Under the pieces are notes generated by a model that made no database searches, had not been told where the DNA came from, and was given only the letters and a program-made list of their open reading frames with translations. This document shows positions 1-11,607 of a DNA stretch of 64,000 nucleotides, one piece after another; the first letter of the stretch is position 1, and each line of letters opens with the position of its first letter. The stretch is from Plectosphaerella cucumerina (taxonomy: Eukaryota; Ascomycota; Sordariomycetes; Glomerellales; Plectosphaerellaceae). Location: NCBI GenBank assembly GCA_020746995.1, contig JAGPXD010000005.1, forward strand, positions 1,860,001-1,924,000, read 5' to 3'. The translations under genes and the position numbers were made by a program.

Positions 1-547
1 AACGAGGGCGGTCTCGAACTTGAGAACGAACTGGAGAACGGCGTAGTCGGGGTAAGGACGATCGACTTTGGGCGCCGGGGAAAGGAAGCTGAAGTTGCAC
101 GCCTTGGTCTGAGCCAGGAGGTCGGATGCGGCTGTGAGGATCGCTTGTCTGAAGTTGAAGGTGCGGTGGTCCCATGTGAAGGAGAGCTTATCGCGCCAGA
201 CACCTGTTGTAGATAGAATATCAGCAGCTGTCGAGAAGATGTTGGTGAAACCAAAGTCAAATACCGTAGTCAAGGAACAAGTTGGCAAAAGCGATGGGAT
301 CAGCCCTGGTGGTGGCATCCTCGAGACGAGATGCGATGCCGTCGGCCTCTTTCTGGGCATCGCAGTTGTCGGGTATGGCAACGCCTAGCGCCTCGGTGGT
401 CGGAAGTGGATGGTTGTACTGAAAGTCGTACATGAAGTTGTCGGCAACCGGCTTGGGGACATTGTCGTGGTCGAGCAAGACTCCCTTCACGTTGAGGTTG
501 GAGGAGGGAAAGGAGTCCTCCTGGATAGAAATGACTGACGGTGCCAT
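1..547 (-). CDS. Flavin-containing monooxygenase with N-terminal SnoaL-like region (5' part only)
   Basis: Only the N-terminal end is in the window; the gene continues past base 1. Exon 1 runs 547-265, an intron with GTATTT donor and CAG acceptor occupies 264-204, and exon 2 starts at 203 and is open to the edge. The joined start (about 160 residues) reads like the NTF2/SnoaL-like leader of fungal FAD/NAD(P)-dependent monooxygenases of roughly 630 residues, with the characteristic stretches VADNFMYDF, ALGVAIP, VWRDKLSFTWDHRTF and KVDRPYPDY. The Rossmann FAD and NADPH motifs would lie beyond the window. Such enzymes hydroxylate or Baeyer-Villiger oxidise small molecules. It has a TATA box about 100 bp upstream of the ATG. 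Family assignment is from recall of conserved sequence; substrate unknown. Confidence 0.8.
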
Positions 548-640
548 GTTTGCTGCTTTCTGTTGATGACGAGATGCGACGAATCGAACTGATGTCGGTG
601 GTAGCGGCTCTCGGGGGTCGGCAGAAGAGCATGCGTCACG

Positions 641-654
641 GACTCTTATATGTC
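641..654 (-). promoter_or_regulatory. TATA-box promoter of the flavin monooxygenase
   Basis: On the minus strand the word GACATATAAGAG sits about 100 bp upstream of the ATG at 547. The identical 12 bases occur at the same distance upstream of the FAD/BBE oxidase (13583-13594). Confidence 0.5.
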
Positions 655-1399
655 GAAGTCCATCTTGCTCGGGGAGACCTCACCTCCGCGATCATCCCGT
701 TCGCGGGGTAGCTCTGTGGCTCCATGAACAATGCAGACGCGCTCGCCTCTCAGTCTGATAGCAGGATGACATTACTTCGTTCGTGTCGACTGTGAACGTT
801 GAGCTCGTTTCGGGTATCCGAGGTTGTGCTGTGGTTGCCACACCGGACTTACGGGGCCGACCCACCAAGGGCGGACTTTTTTACTGTTTGGAGCCGACCA
901 GGTCAAAGAGTGGAAGGTCCCGCAGGCATAAGACAGCCAGCCGGACCTAGGCAATGACCCCGCATCTGGCTACATGGGACATCATCCTACAGGGGAAGAT
1001 GTTCCTTTGCTCCCCGGTCTGGGTACTGAAGTTGAGGACGACAGACGACGACTCGCTAGCTTGGACATATTGATTTTCTTAGTTCTCATATGAAATGATG
1101 CTCTAAAATGGTGCCCTATCAGGGCATATCGAATCCTAGGATGTGCCAAGATCAAGACTCACAGAGCTTGACACCTCCAGCGAGGCTGGTCCGGAGATGG
1201 GATGTACGTTTGATGACCAGTTTTAGGCGGAGCTTCTGCAGTCAGAGAATCCACCCTCCACCATCTCACAACACCCACCACAACACCTCAGATCTTATTC
1301 TTGGGAGTTGTGCTCCTGGCCTGGAATTGGACCATTAGTCGAACCGACCTGGTCTTGTCCAGAGCTACGGGGCAATGTACATACTCAAACCTCGCCCTA
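655..1399. other. Intergenic DNA, upstream of the monooxygenase and downstream of the minus-strand regulator
   Basis: No open frame here resembles a protein. It should hold the monooxygenase 5' regulatory DNA and the 3' end of the transcription-factor transcript. No repeats were seen. Confidence 0.5.
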
Positions 1400-2984
1400 T
1401 CAATAGCCTTGTGCCCAATCTGCTTGAAGTTTCGGGACGAGATTGTCCATGGGCCACCCTGATCGAGCCGGGATCTTCTTGAAGAACTCCAGAATAGCTT
1501 GCCTGTGTGAGCCTCTGCGTATGAAAGATCCATCTGCGAACGAAAAGTTTCATGTCAGCAAACAAGCAAAGGCGAACTGAAGGAGAAAAAGCTTACAGGC
1601 GTAGAGGATGTGATGCGCTGTGAGACTGGCAGTAATGACTGTGGGATTACTGATAGCCAGCGCTGAAATGACGACCATGTTGTGCTGCATCGCCGTCTGT
1701 GAACTGTCAGATCAATATCGCATTAAACCAGGTATGATGACAGGGTTGACCGACGTCGACTTTACGCCTCGCCAGGAGAGCTTCTTTCCCCGGAATCCAG
1801 TTCAGAGGCTCGTACATGGTCAAAAGAAGGAGCGCAAAATAATAATGCTGGTACGCGATGGCTGTGATGCAAATCAGTCAGGGCCTCCCAGATCCTCAAG
1901 GGGTGAGTGGGAACAACCATGGACAGGCGTTGGGATCCAAAGATTGGGCATGTCTTCATCTGTCAGATCGGTCGATACCTCGGGCTTGAACGGCCACTGT
2001 ACCGACTCGCACCAGAGCGATACCTCGTCGCGAAGAGCCACCCAGTCTGCAAGCATGAACTTCCCTGCCGTTTCATGCGCGCATCGCAGGATACGACAGC
2101 ACAGAAGTATAATGCAGTTTGCAAAGAATTCTGGGGTGGAGTCCTCCAGATAGGAAAGTTGGAAATAGTCCAGATCCATGTGAACAGGCTGCGAGTAGGT
2201 AGTTGAAAGGTAGAGCTGCTGGCGTAGCGCAATCCAACTGGCTGCCTCACCCAAGCCTCCTCGGCCAGCATAGGATGATGGCGAGTTGAGTAACTTTGCG
2301 GTTCCCAGTAAGTGAGTTCCAGTATCGAAATCTTCAAGTTGATTCATGGCACGTTAGATCAAATTCACAATACCCAAAGAAGAAAACTCAGCCATCAGGG
2401 GAATCGACGCACCGATTGTCTCCTCATACAGCCTCAACAGTACAACAGCGGCCAGAACAGTGTCATCCAGCAACTCAACAGGACGATCAAGGATAGGTAT
2501 GAGAAGCCGCAAGGCCTGGCTTGAGTACTTATCGCTCAATAAATCTTCTTCGCCGTGAACGCGCAGCCAGTCACGAGACGCGAAGGCCAGCATGGCAGAG
2601 GTAAGAAGGGGGTTCTGAAGCGCAAGTTTGGGCACATCAGTGCCAAATCTACGACTTGGATCACATATGTCAATCTGCAAATACAAGATTAACATCAAGC
2701 TGTACCAGTGGATACCCAAGAAGCAAATATCTCACCAGAGGGGCCAGTTCTTGAACGTAATGAACGATGTATAGTGCTTCTCTCCGTTCATCAAAGGAGC
2801 AGTATGAATCGGTCTCTGGCTCGGGCAGATAGGCTGAACGTAACATGGCGTTTCCCGGAGTCTTTGACTGGCCATTTGATCCAAGCTTGGGATGTGAGGC
2901 CGGCTCGTTTGAAATTGTTGCAGAAGAGCCATGGGATCTGGTCCTTGGGCGAAGTCCCGATTCCGGAGAGTGGTCGCTTGTCAT
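1400..2984 (-). CDS. ARCA-like fungal transcription-factor-domain protein without a zinc cluster
   Basis: Six exons fit in phase: 2984-2736, 2674-2413, 2331-1918, 1861-1755, 1696-1597, 1533-1400, giving about 421 residues. The order of conserved blocks matches the C-terminal regulatory domain of ARCA-like Zn2Cys6 regulators: VHYVQELAPL-IDICDPSRRF, LTSAMLAFASRDWLR, VLLRLYEETI-HLLGTAKLL, AIAYQHYYFALLLLTMYEP, MVVISALAISNP and the end IPARSGWPMDNLVPKLQADW. No C-x2-C-x6-C motif was found between the ATG and the neighbouring divergent gene at 3447, so it seems to lack its own DNA-binding domain. The start at 2984 is the first ATG in the exon. The donor at 1917 (GTTGTT) is weak. It may act as a partner or modulator of the divergent regulator; that role is inference. 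Confidence 0.75.
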
Positions 2985-3446
2985 TGGGTGAGAATCGACG
3001 TGTCGTGGCTTGAAAAATTGCACGTACTAGGAATGCATGGTCTCGACGAAAAGCAAGTCTGGCGACTGTTGATGCTAGGTAGGTACAGACCTGCGGATAC
3101 ACACCGAATGTTGGACAGGATGAAGGCCGTCGTGACGTGACGAGGATAAAGTGCGGGGGTCTCCAGTGTTGCGAGTCAGTCCAAGTCCAGTCCCCACAGA
3201 AGCCAGCCCCCTGAAGGCGGGGATCCAGAGAGGATGCGGGGGAGGAGACGTAATCCCAGACCAACAGGAATTTATTTCCTGTCTTAACCTGCGAGGTACA
3301 ATATCCTCCTTGCCCTTCTCCAGCATTTTGCACCTGCCACCCTTCCGACCACTCGCCCCGTCACAAGGGACGCTCTGATCCGGGCTTCAAGGCCGTTCTC
3401 GACAGATAGAAGCCCGGCCCCGTAGGATCCCTCGGTGTTGACCACC
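2985..3446. promoter_or_regulatory. Shared divergent promoter of two regulators
   Basis: The 462 bp between the two start codons contains no coding exon that I can support, specifically no zinc-cluster exon for the minus-strand gene. It must hold both promoters; no clear operator palindrome was identified. Confidence 0.5.
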
Positions 3447-5430
3447 ATGACGGAAGCTCGAGCGAGGCAGCTCGGATGCGAGGCATGTATATCCCCCACT
3501 TCGAAGGAGGGAAGATGCTCCGCTGTATTGAGGAACCCCGCTGACGTCAATGTAGACTTGTCGAGTGAGGTGAGTCGATCCGTCGGGACTCCATGTCACG
3601 ACGTTGGCTCCTACTGATGATCCAATGTCTTCAGGCATGCCAAATGTGAGCCCATCCCATCTGCACAGTGTCTGATCCAGTATCTTACACCGCACCATCT
3701 AGGCGAGGGCGGGTTCCCATGCAAGCGATGCGTGCGGTTACGGCTGGATTGCAACCGTTGGACTCGGAACCTCTTTCGCGTCGCAAACCTAGCAGAGTCT
3801 GTCTGGCCCTACCTATCCGAACTGCCCATGTCACTGACAACTGCGTACCCGCAGCGAATCCCTGGCCTTCGCCATCGATCAGACGTGGTGTAAGACATCA
3901 AGCAAGGCCCTGGAGTTCATCGATCAGACTGTGGAGACATCCAGACATTACGAAAAGGAACATCCCACTCCCGAGGGACACGCGGATTCTCCCACATCAG
4001 ACCAGTCGAACTCTGCCCAAGTCACATACGACTGGAGCGCATCAGTCGATATTACATCAGCAGATCAAAACCTCGCTCAACCATTGTCTACCCAAGCTGG
4101 GCACCAGGATGGATTCGGACTACTATCTCCAGTTGACGACGTTGTGGTTTCGAGTCAGCTGTACCATGCAACTTCCCCCGGTCTCATATTACTACCTCCG
4201 GAACTCAACAACGCCCACCAGAGTCTGCCCATCCATGGAGCAGAGCTCAGCGACCCACGAAACACCCTGGCGGATTTCATTCACTCGATAGGACCCTCGC
4301 TGGATCCCGGAGACCAATATTCGATGCTGGCTATAAGAATTTCTGAAAGAGCAGCGACACATCCTCAGCTGCTATTAAAGATCAAGTCATTAAGTTTGAC
4401 GCAGGATCTCAGAAGTCCCCCGCAGCGAGTCGCAAGTCCTGGATCAGACTTACATGCAGTCGGAGCTGTGGATGTACTCCTGTCTGCATTTCTCGCTCGT
4501 TTGGGCGATAGTATTTCTGGTACGTGTCGTGTTGAAAGGGAGATCTGTCTTACAAGTCTCTGACCCTGGCCAGGATCGCGCACAAGTCCTTCAGTCGAGG
4601 AAGCGAAGACGATCCGGGCTGCATTGAACAACCCAGCCATGTTCTTAAACGAGGACAATGATCTCACACACCAGATTCTGTGGGCTGCCCTTCGACACGA
4701 AATCTTCTTGGCAATTACAAACCAGGACGCGACATATCTTGACGACATCGACGAAGGCATACTGCTAAGCATCAAGTCGCCTTCCGAAGACTCCCAGTGG
4801 ACCAGTCAATTACTATATCAGCTGGTAAGAGTTGCAAAATACTGCCTGAACCAAATCAATGGCCTCGAAACATTCGACCAAATGGTGATTGATCTCAACA
4901 ACTGGGCAGACTCGAGACCGGCATTTCTTTTGCCAGTCTTCTATGAGAGGAAACAGGAGGGAGACATTCTTCCAGAAGTCCATTTTCTGAGCGATTCTGC
5001 TGCCGTCGCAGCTCAATACTACCATATCGTCAGAATCATGCTTCAGATACACAACCCGCGCATGCCACGGCTGGGTGTAGCGAAAAAGAAGGCGACGAAG
5101 CATCTGAATGTGAGTTCTCGCTACCTTAAGGTAGGTATCTAACGCATTTGATCCATGCTAATTGAGCGTCCCGCAGGAACAAGTACAATCCGACGTCAAG
5201 TTCATCTGCGCAGTGGCAAAGTCACGAGGCCCGCTGCATCCCACGCATTTGTTCGTACTCTGGTCTGAGAGCCACACCCGCGAAGCTGACTCTGATGTGA
5301 TTGAAGAAATGCGTGTATGGGAATAGCTTTGGGCGCCGATGTCTTTGAAGACGCCGAGGAACTTGCGCTACTACAGGATGTCTTGGCCATGACAGAGCGT
5401 CGATATGGGTGGCCTACTACTGCGGTGTAA
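3447..5430 (+). CDS. Zn2Cys6 transcription factor, ARCA-like, with zinc cluster split over four exons
   Basis: Eight exons fit in phase: 3447-3482, 3556-3569, 3635-3645, 3703-3796, 3855-4519, 4574-5109, 5177-5250, 5307-5430 (about 517 residues). The joined first four exons encode a perfect C-x2-C-x6-C-x5-C-x2-C-x6-C cluster (GCETCRVRHAKC then PCKRCVRLRLDC), which strongly supports the 14-nt and 11-nt exons. Intron 1 starts with GC (GAG/GCATGT) and ends TGTAG; introns 2 and 3 have GTGAGT and GTGAGC donors. After a linker, the fungal TF domain continues to the typical end ACMGIALGADVFEDAEE and ERRYGWPTTAV. The start ATG at 3447 has a CACC context. It is a nuclear DNA-binding regulator, likely acting on this metabolic block; targets are unknown. 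The last splice (GTTCGT donor at 5251) is less certain than the others. Confidence 0.85.
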
Positions 5431-6189
5431 GTCTGATGGTCGGAATGTTTTTGTTTTGAATTTATGCTCACACATCACAGTCAGGAGTGTCTTCAGAGCT
5501 GTTCAGAGATTTGAGAAGAAGCACTACGCATTCAATATCATACTTTGACGCAACCATGGACATGACCCTCTGTAATACGTTCTACTTAAGACCCTCTGCA
5601 GATTAACTGCGATTGTAGGTTGACTTGGTATGAAGTTGTGACAGTGATTCAAAACACGACCACTGTAAGATCCCACTGTTTACTGGCTCACTAGCCAGAC
5701 ATACTGCCTCTCTAGACAGGCTCTAAGTCAAAGGCAAGCATCGGATCGGATAAGAGTCCATGTCACTTCGGGAAATACAACCTGTAAGTTACACTTAGAG
5801 ACTGCCTTCGATTTCTGAGTCAAGAGAGGAAGACCACCATGTCCAATCTACAGGCAGGAAGGTGTAGCCACAGTTCTGTCACAGGTGCTGAAAAGTGGCT
5901 TGGATGCATGGGTGAGTTCATGAGGAGATCATGTTGATCTATCTATCGGTCTTGCCAGGATGCCTGACAGGGGCTAGGCTAGATCCAGCGGATAGGCTGG
6001 GTTCAGCCTACCAGCTATATAAGGGTCTGGGACCTCGTCATCCAGCAGATGGCAAGTTCAGAGTTCAGCTTGTACACTACCCAGACCTACCTGCGAAGAC
6101 TGCCGCACTGGCATCTACCTCTATTTTCTCCAGCAGTTGCGCAGTGATCGGGCTCCTTCACTCCGCTATATAATAGCACCCTGACAGGT
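5431..6189. other. Intergenic DNA between convergent genes
   Basis: No credible protein is encoded. It separates the plus-strand regulator from the minus-strand dehydrogenase, so it should contain two 3' ends. A TATA-like TATATAAG at about 6013 has no gene attached to it. Confidence 0.5.
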
Positions 6190-7434
6190 CTATTGCAGAA
6201 TTGGCAGGCCATTGTCGTCAAAGTATACGGGGACACCCTTGCGGAAAGAATGCTGCAGAGCCACGCAGATCTTGCCCGCCTCAAACGCGTCCTCTGGCTC
6301 ACAGGTGAGCTTCTTGCCATCCAGGACAGCATCCGCGAACTCGCCAAGATCCTGCACGAATGTCGGCTCGAAAAAGGTGAAAGCATCGGGAACAGAGGTG
6401 CTTCGGATGCCATGGACGTCACGGATCGAAACGTTGTTGGTACCTGTGATGACGGCGTGGCCCTTGGTGCCGCACAGACGAGTCGTATCCTCAAAGCCGT
6501 CTGCCGCGGTACGGCCGAGATACGTGGTGAGGATCTTGCCGTTGGCAAACTCGACCATTCCCCAGCCATTGTCGCAGTCGGCGTGCTTGGCAAGGTCACT
6601 GTAGATGGCCTGCTGTCCCATGGCGATGACACGGTTAACCTGCTTCTTGGGGTTGCTGAGGTTGGACTTGACATCGAGCAGATAGCGACCTGCGTCGATC
6701 TGGTGGAAAGAATTAGCTAGCTGAAATGCGAGATGCTGGTGAGAGTGCACTCGCCATATGGATGCCAACATCGAGGAAGATTCCGCCAGACATCTCCGAG
6801 AAGGAGACGAAGAATGCTGCAAACATTGAAAGGATCAGTTCAGTGAAACCTCAATGTTTGCAACAGGCAGGAAAGGGGCATACCATTGGGATCCTGCACA
6901 TCAAGACATGTCGTTTCAATGGCGTGAATATCGCCAAGGTCTCCACGCTCAATCATACCCTTGGCCACCCGGTAGTTCTTGTCATCTGAATCTTAATGTC
7001 AGCTCAGTATACCTGAAGAATGATGTTCCTTGCTCACATCTGCGCGTGAAGGGCACGAGAAACTTCTGGTCCGGCCTCGACGCTGCCTTTTCAATGACTT
7101 CCTGAGTCGCGAGAATGTCTGTCGACACAGGCTTTTCGCACATGACGTGGAGACCTAGATCCAGGGCTTGCAGAATCAGAGGCGCGTGTGTGGCGGTGGC
7201 CGTGCTGATGAGGACTGCCTCGGCGCCCGAGTTCTTCATACAGTCTTCGGGATCAGTGAAGTGCTTGACATTAGGGGGCAGGTTCTCGGCTGCCCAGACG
7301 TCGGTTCCGGGTTTGGTATCGCACACGGCAACGAGCTCGATGCGTGGTTGCTGGAAGGCGATGATCTTGGCACGGATGGCTCCTAGACGGCCGAGGCCGA
7401 ACAGGGCCATCTTGACACGCTCTCCGGAGGGCAT
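6190..7434 (-). CDS. Gfo/Idh/MocA-family NAD(P)-dependent oxidoreductase
   Basis: Four exons join in phase: 7434-7038, 6985-6884, 6816-6755, 6699-6190 (about 356 residues, normal for the family). The N-terminus carries the Rossmann fold motif GLGRLGAIRA, followed by VAVCDTKPG and the family hallmark CEKPVSTD, then FTRRYDKNYRVAK. The C-terminal substrate domain includes GGIFLDVGIHMIDAGRYLLD, with the conserved His-x3-Asp pattern of inositol/sugar dehydrogenases. The intron between exons 3 and 4 begins with GC (ATG/GCGAGT) and is supported by the uninterrupted family motif across it. Members oxidise myo-inositol or related sugars and cyclic polyols in the cytosol; I cannot name the substrate. 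It lies head to head with the aldo-keto reductase at 8241, 806 bp apart. Confidence 0.85.
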
Positions 7435-8240
7435 GGCGTCTGGTCTTTGATTGTGTTGGAGTGGACAAAGCTTATGGAAGGAGATGAATGCTGCGAAGGT
7501 CGCTGAGAAGGCCGGGGCTTATGTTTTGGACAGGATGTCACGGAGAGGAGGGAACCTGGTATTTGAAGCAGCCTGGACTTTACCCTTCACCTCGAGTCTG
7601 ATGCGAGCCCAGATGGTCCTCCTTGACCGGTCGAGTACGTCTTTCCGGCTGTTCCTGGGAGTGGATCCATGACACTGCGATAGAGATGGATTGGGTGCAC
7701 ACATGGGAAGCGATGACGGACTAACTTGCCTCGAAGATCATCATGGGGAAAATACCCCCTCACGATCCTAGCTACGACTTGTAGAGTCGGCTTGTCTGGG
7801 AAATCAGCGAAGAAATGGTCCTTACCAGATCGAACAAATGTGATGGTTCTGTCGAAAGTGCGGAGAACTTTACTGCGTCTTCTTGTGGTGCGTGTGACGC
7901 TCATCACTGGAGCCATGGCGGGGAAAGGAGGCGGGGGCGGGGTCTTGACATAAGTAGCGACTCTGGCGAGTACTGTAGGTATGCGGGGTCACGATGCTTC
8001 GAGTCCTGCAGGCCAAGAAGGGAAATATTCTCCGCTCCCTCACACATGTCCCACAGGATCAGAGACACATGACAATTACGAGTGCCATCAGGTTATGGAC
8101 ACCGATGATGTAATCGGTGGATGTCATGCGATGAAGCAGGCAATAAAGATGGATGTCTCTGCTCGACTACGGCGCAACGACCTGGCTGATGACTGGAGGT
8201 CCAACATTGAACATCTTCGTCACAACCGTGCTTCATTACT
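7435..8240. promoter_or_regulatory. Divergent promoter region between dehydrogenase and aldo-keto reductase
   Basis: 806 bp between two start codons with no coding signal. It should contain both promoters; co-regulation of the two redox enzymes is possible but not shown. Confidence 0.45.
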
Positions 8241-9442
8241 ATGCCGCCGCCTACCTCATTCAAGCTCAACACCGGTTCAGAGATCCCTGCCGTGGGACTC
8301 GGTGTGTAATGCGTTCCCTCCAAGCAACTGGAAGCTCATTGAATTGTCACAGGAACTTGGAAGTCGGAGCCAGGTGAAGTCCGCAAGGCAGTGGCCTTCG
8401 CGCTGCGAGACGGCTATAGGCATATTGATGCAGCCTTGTGAGTGACTTGCATCCCCAATGGCTGTGTGGCTTGTCCAACTGACCGCTTGTAGAATCTACG
8501 GCAATGAAAAGGAAGTCGGCCAGGGCATCGCTGACAGCGGGGTGCCGCGGAAAGACATCTTCATCACTAGCAAGCTGTGGAACACTCACCAGACGAACGT
8601 GGCTGAGGGTTTGCAAAAGACTCTTCATGATCTTGGTACCGATTACCTGGACCTATACGTATGCTTATGCGTCCCAGTTGGTGATGGAGTTTGCTAACAT
8701 GAGGGTGTCACTGCAGCTCATTCACTGGCCCGTTCGTCTTGTTCCGGTGAGTGCCCAAACCATTCAACGAGTTCAAAAACGGCAAATATCTGACCTCCTT
8801 CTCCAGAATGAAACAAGCGACCTTCTGCCTGTGAACCCAGATGGGAGCCGGTCGGTAGATAGGTCTTGGGACCAATCCGAGACCTGGCGACAGATGGAGG
8901 CGGTTTACGAGTCCGGCAAAGTGAAGGCCATCGGTGTCGCCAACTGGTCTGCCCCATACCTGGAAGACCTGAGCAAGACCTGGAAGATTGTCCCTGCGGT
9001 GAACCAGGTGGAGCTGCACCCCTATCTGCCTCAGTTCAAGCTCCGGGACTACTGCCAGAAACACGGCATCCTACTCGAATCATACTCCCCTCTCGGATCA
9101 ACAGGTAGGGATCTCTGACCACAGTTGCCTCTGATCGTACTAAAATCTCCAGGCGCCCCTCTGATGTCGGATCCGGAGATACAACAGATCGCGCAGAAGC
9201 ACGGCGTCTCAGCCGCCACGGTCCTCATTAGCTACCACGTCTGCAAAGGCGTCGTTGTCATCCCAAAATCAGTCAGCGAGAAGAGAATCTCTAGTAACAA
9301 GGAGGTGATTGAGCTGTCGGAGCAGGATCTGGCTGTTCTGGACGGTCTTGCTGCCAAGGGAAAGGCGAAGCGTATCAACACTCCTCTGTTCGGGTGGGAT
9401 CTTGGTTTCCCGGATTGGTATGGACCTACCGAGGAAAAGTAG
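8241..9442 (+). CDS. Aldo-keto reductase
   Basis: Six exons fit in phase: 8241-8301, 8353-8437, 8493-8658, 8717-8746, 8807-9104, 9153-9442 (309 residues, typical AKR size). The start MPPPTSFKLNTGSEIPAVGL is the usual AKR beginning. The catalytic tetrad is visible: Asp46 in RHIDAA, Tyr51 in IYGNE, Lys76 in TSKLW and His107 in LIHWP. The NADP-binding end has VIPKSVSEKRI. Exon 4 is only 30 nt. The enzyme should reduce aldehydes or ketones, or oxidise the alcohol, with NADP(H) in the cytosol as a TIM-barrel monomer. It is close to fungal glycerol/aldose-type AKRs. Its divergent neighbour is a Gfo/Idh dehydrogenase, so both may act on sugar or polyol derivatives (inference). Confidence 0.92.
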
Positions 9443-10099
9443 AAGTATTTGAGTGGTCTTTAATTGCTTTGTGGAATGTTTGACCAAACTTCCTTCAATT
9501 CAACTTGAAGAATGTCTATGGCTAGGAGGTGCCCCCTCCACCATTGTGAACCGCAATACTCATGGATCAGAATGAATCATAGTGAATCCGGCCATGAAGA
9601 GTCACGCCGAGGGGCACTGGATTCGAAAGTAGGCCTGATGTGGCTTGCTCCGTTTCTGTAAAGGTTATATTCCGCATCTGCCCCAGCCATCAAAAACTGG
9701 ATTGGGCAAGCCTCGCGCGGGCCACAAATGAGCCACGGTTCAAATACTTAGGCAGGCAACCTTTGAATGGGGCTAAATCTACCAGACAGGGCGTTATTCA
9801 TGGTTGCGGCGCCAGAGCTGGCTGGCCACAAATTGAGTGAGCGCATGCTTTCTGTTTTGTGGCACGTATGTGGCTGTTTCGTGGAAGTAACACCTCAAAA
9901 TCTGCTCTTTTCTGTACTATTTACGAGAAGATGGTAGCCCGTCTCTTGAGTTTCACCTCCTGTTTTTTCTCCTCTTGGCTACATACTCCTCAACTGAGTC
10001 TTTGCCGACGTCGCAGATCTCAGCAACCTTGCACCACTGCCCCATTCAACAAAGCGCCTCAGTACTTGCCCTCACCCAAAGCAAGAAGAAAAGTTGAAA
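9443..10099. other. Intergenic DNA upstream of the secreted cysteine-rich protein
   Basis: No coding signal. The final 100 bp are CT/CA-rich with AAGAAGAAAAG just before the ATG, like a fungal 5' leader. Otherwise nothing recognised. Confidence 0.45.
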
Positions 10100-11222
10100 A
10101 TGAAGCCCATTTCAACTTTCTCCCGACTCTATGTTCTCGCGAGCCTGACCCTGGGCGCTTTCGCAGGCTCACGCCCGCCACGCCCGATTATCATTGGTAA
10201 CGACAATCAGGCGAAAGCCGATGTCCTGCTACAACCCGGCCGTGGTGCTTCCGAAGGCATGGGCTGCGAAAGAATGTCAACGTGCGTTCCAAAGTCGGAC
10301 TGGAAATCTGAGGGAGGGTGTTCGCCCGAGACGCAGCATGTCGGGGTTGACTTTTCCGATTGTCAGGATGTGAGTTTCCACAAGTTCAAGCGCAAGAGTA
10401 GCATATCCGACCTTGCCGAGGCCCATTTTCCTCCTCGCAGAATCCACTGCCTGTTTGGCTTCCCTTGCTAACAGTCGATGGGTCAGGGTTACGGAAAGCA
10501 AATCTGCTGCAGGACCTCCTACGTGGAGCGCATTCCCAAAGGCAAGCAGTGTATGTGGCGCCAATGCAATGATGGAGGCCGAGATGGCGATGTGGTTCTT
10601 TTCGGCTCGCCCAGAGGCGGCCTCCCCTTCGCGAAGGAAAGTGCGCCCTTTCACTGCGTCAAGGGTGGATCAAACCACTTCGTGTGCCCCTTTCCTGAGT
10701 TTGACGACCTGAAGGGGAAGTGTATGGACTGGACAAAGTAGTCAGTACTCCCCCTCCACTGCATAAACTCGCTGAGGCAAACCTTGCGCCTGTTGGCCCA
10801 ACGAATCTTCTCATGCTCTGTCGTACTAACATCCACAGTGAACCCGAGGGAAGAGACACGGGCTGCCCCGAGGGTCATAGACAAGTCGCACACAGACGTC
10901 AAAGATCCAGTGGCGGGATCAGAAGTCACTTTGAGGTGTCGAAACTGTGTTGTTCAGTGTCCGAGGGACAACCCACTGCTTTGAACGAGTGTCAGTGGAG
11001 AGCCGATGCTGATTTCTTTGGCTCGTGTAACAACAACGTTTGTCGAGCAAGCGAGGTGGTGACCTCAACGCACTGGTTCGGTCTTCTCGACAAACCTTGC
11101 ATTCCTGGTCAGTTATTGTCCCCGTTCACTGTGCCAAGATCAAACAATTTTCTGACCACTTTTTAGGACGCGGGGCGACACTTTGCTGCCAACCAAACCT
11201 GGCAGCCCTCTCAGACAGCTGA
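10100..11222 (+). CDS. Secreted cysteine-rich protein resembling the C-terminal tail of fungal chitinases
   Basis: Four exons fit in phase: 10100-10369, 10475-10737, 10839-11107, 11167-11222 (285 residues). A signal peptide is clear at residues 1 to about 22, ending LTLGAFAGS. No catalytic GH18, LysM or hevein module is present. The rest is cysteine-rich, with paired cysteines (ICCRTS, LCCSVS, LCCQPN) and blocks NECQW, CNNNVC and an ending rich in Cys, the layout seen after the catalytic domain of large fungal subgroup-C chitinases and related killer-toxin-like regions. Here it stands alone. Introns have GTGAGT, GTAGTC, and GTCAGT donors and TACTAAC/CTAAC branch points. It is probably secreted and disulfide-rich; a role in interaction with microbes or hosts is inference. 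Confidence 0.75.
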
Positions 11223-11607
11223 TCTGGGGTCGGATGTGTTACAACAAGACTCGATTAATTTGATTGTTTCCGGCCAACTTGTTTTCTGGTTGATTTCCAG
11301 TATCTGGGTAAGTAGCCTAGGAACAGAAAGACGATGCTCATGTTTTATATAAACGAGTCGCGGGGCATGCGGCTAGGTGATGAGTAGACGAGAGAACTTT
11401 TTGGATGCATTTCCCCCCAGTTAGTACTTATAGCAAAACAACATGTAGTAGGGGTGCTGCTGATGGCAGAAAAGCTTTGAATTGCACAAAGGTGTTTATC
11501 TGTTAATAGGAGGATAACGAAAGTCCTGGTATCAACGAGTAACACCTAGAATGATTGGGGAGGATGACCTTTGCCTAATCCCTAGGACCTTGACCATGGT
11601 CCGAGGG
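11223..11607. other. Intergenic DNA between convergent genes
   Basis: Two 3' ends meet here. No coding or repeat signal was recognised. Confidence 0.5.

Noticed and set aside
3387..3698. Minus-strand frame considered as the missing zinc-cluster exon of the zinc-less regulator
   Set aside because: No C-x2-C-x6-C pattern, and it overlaps the well-supported plus-strand exons.
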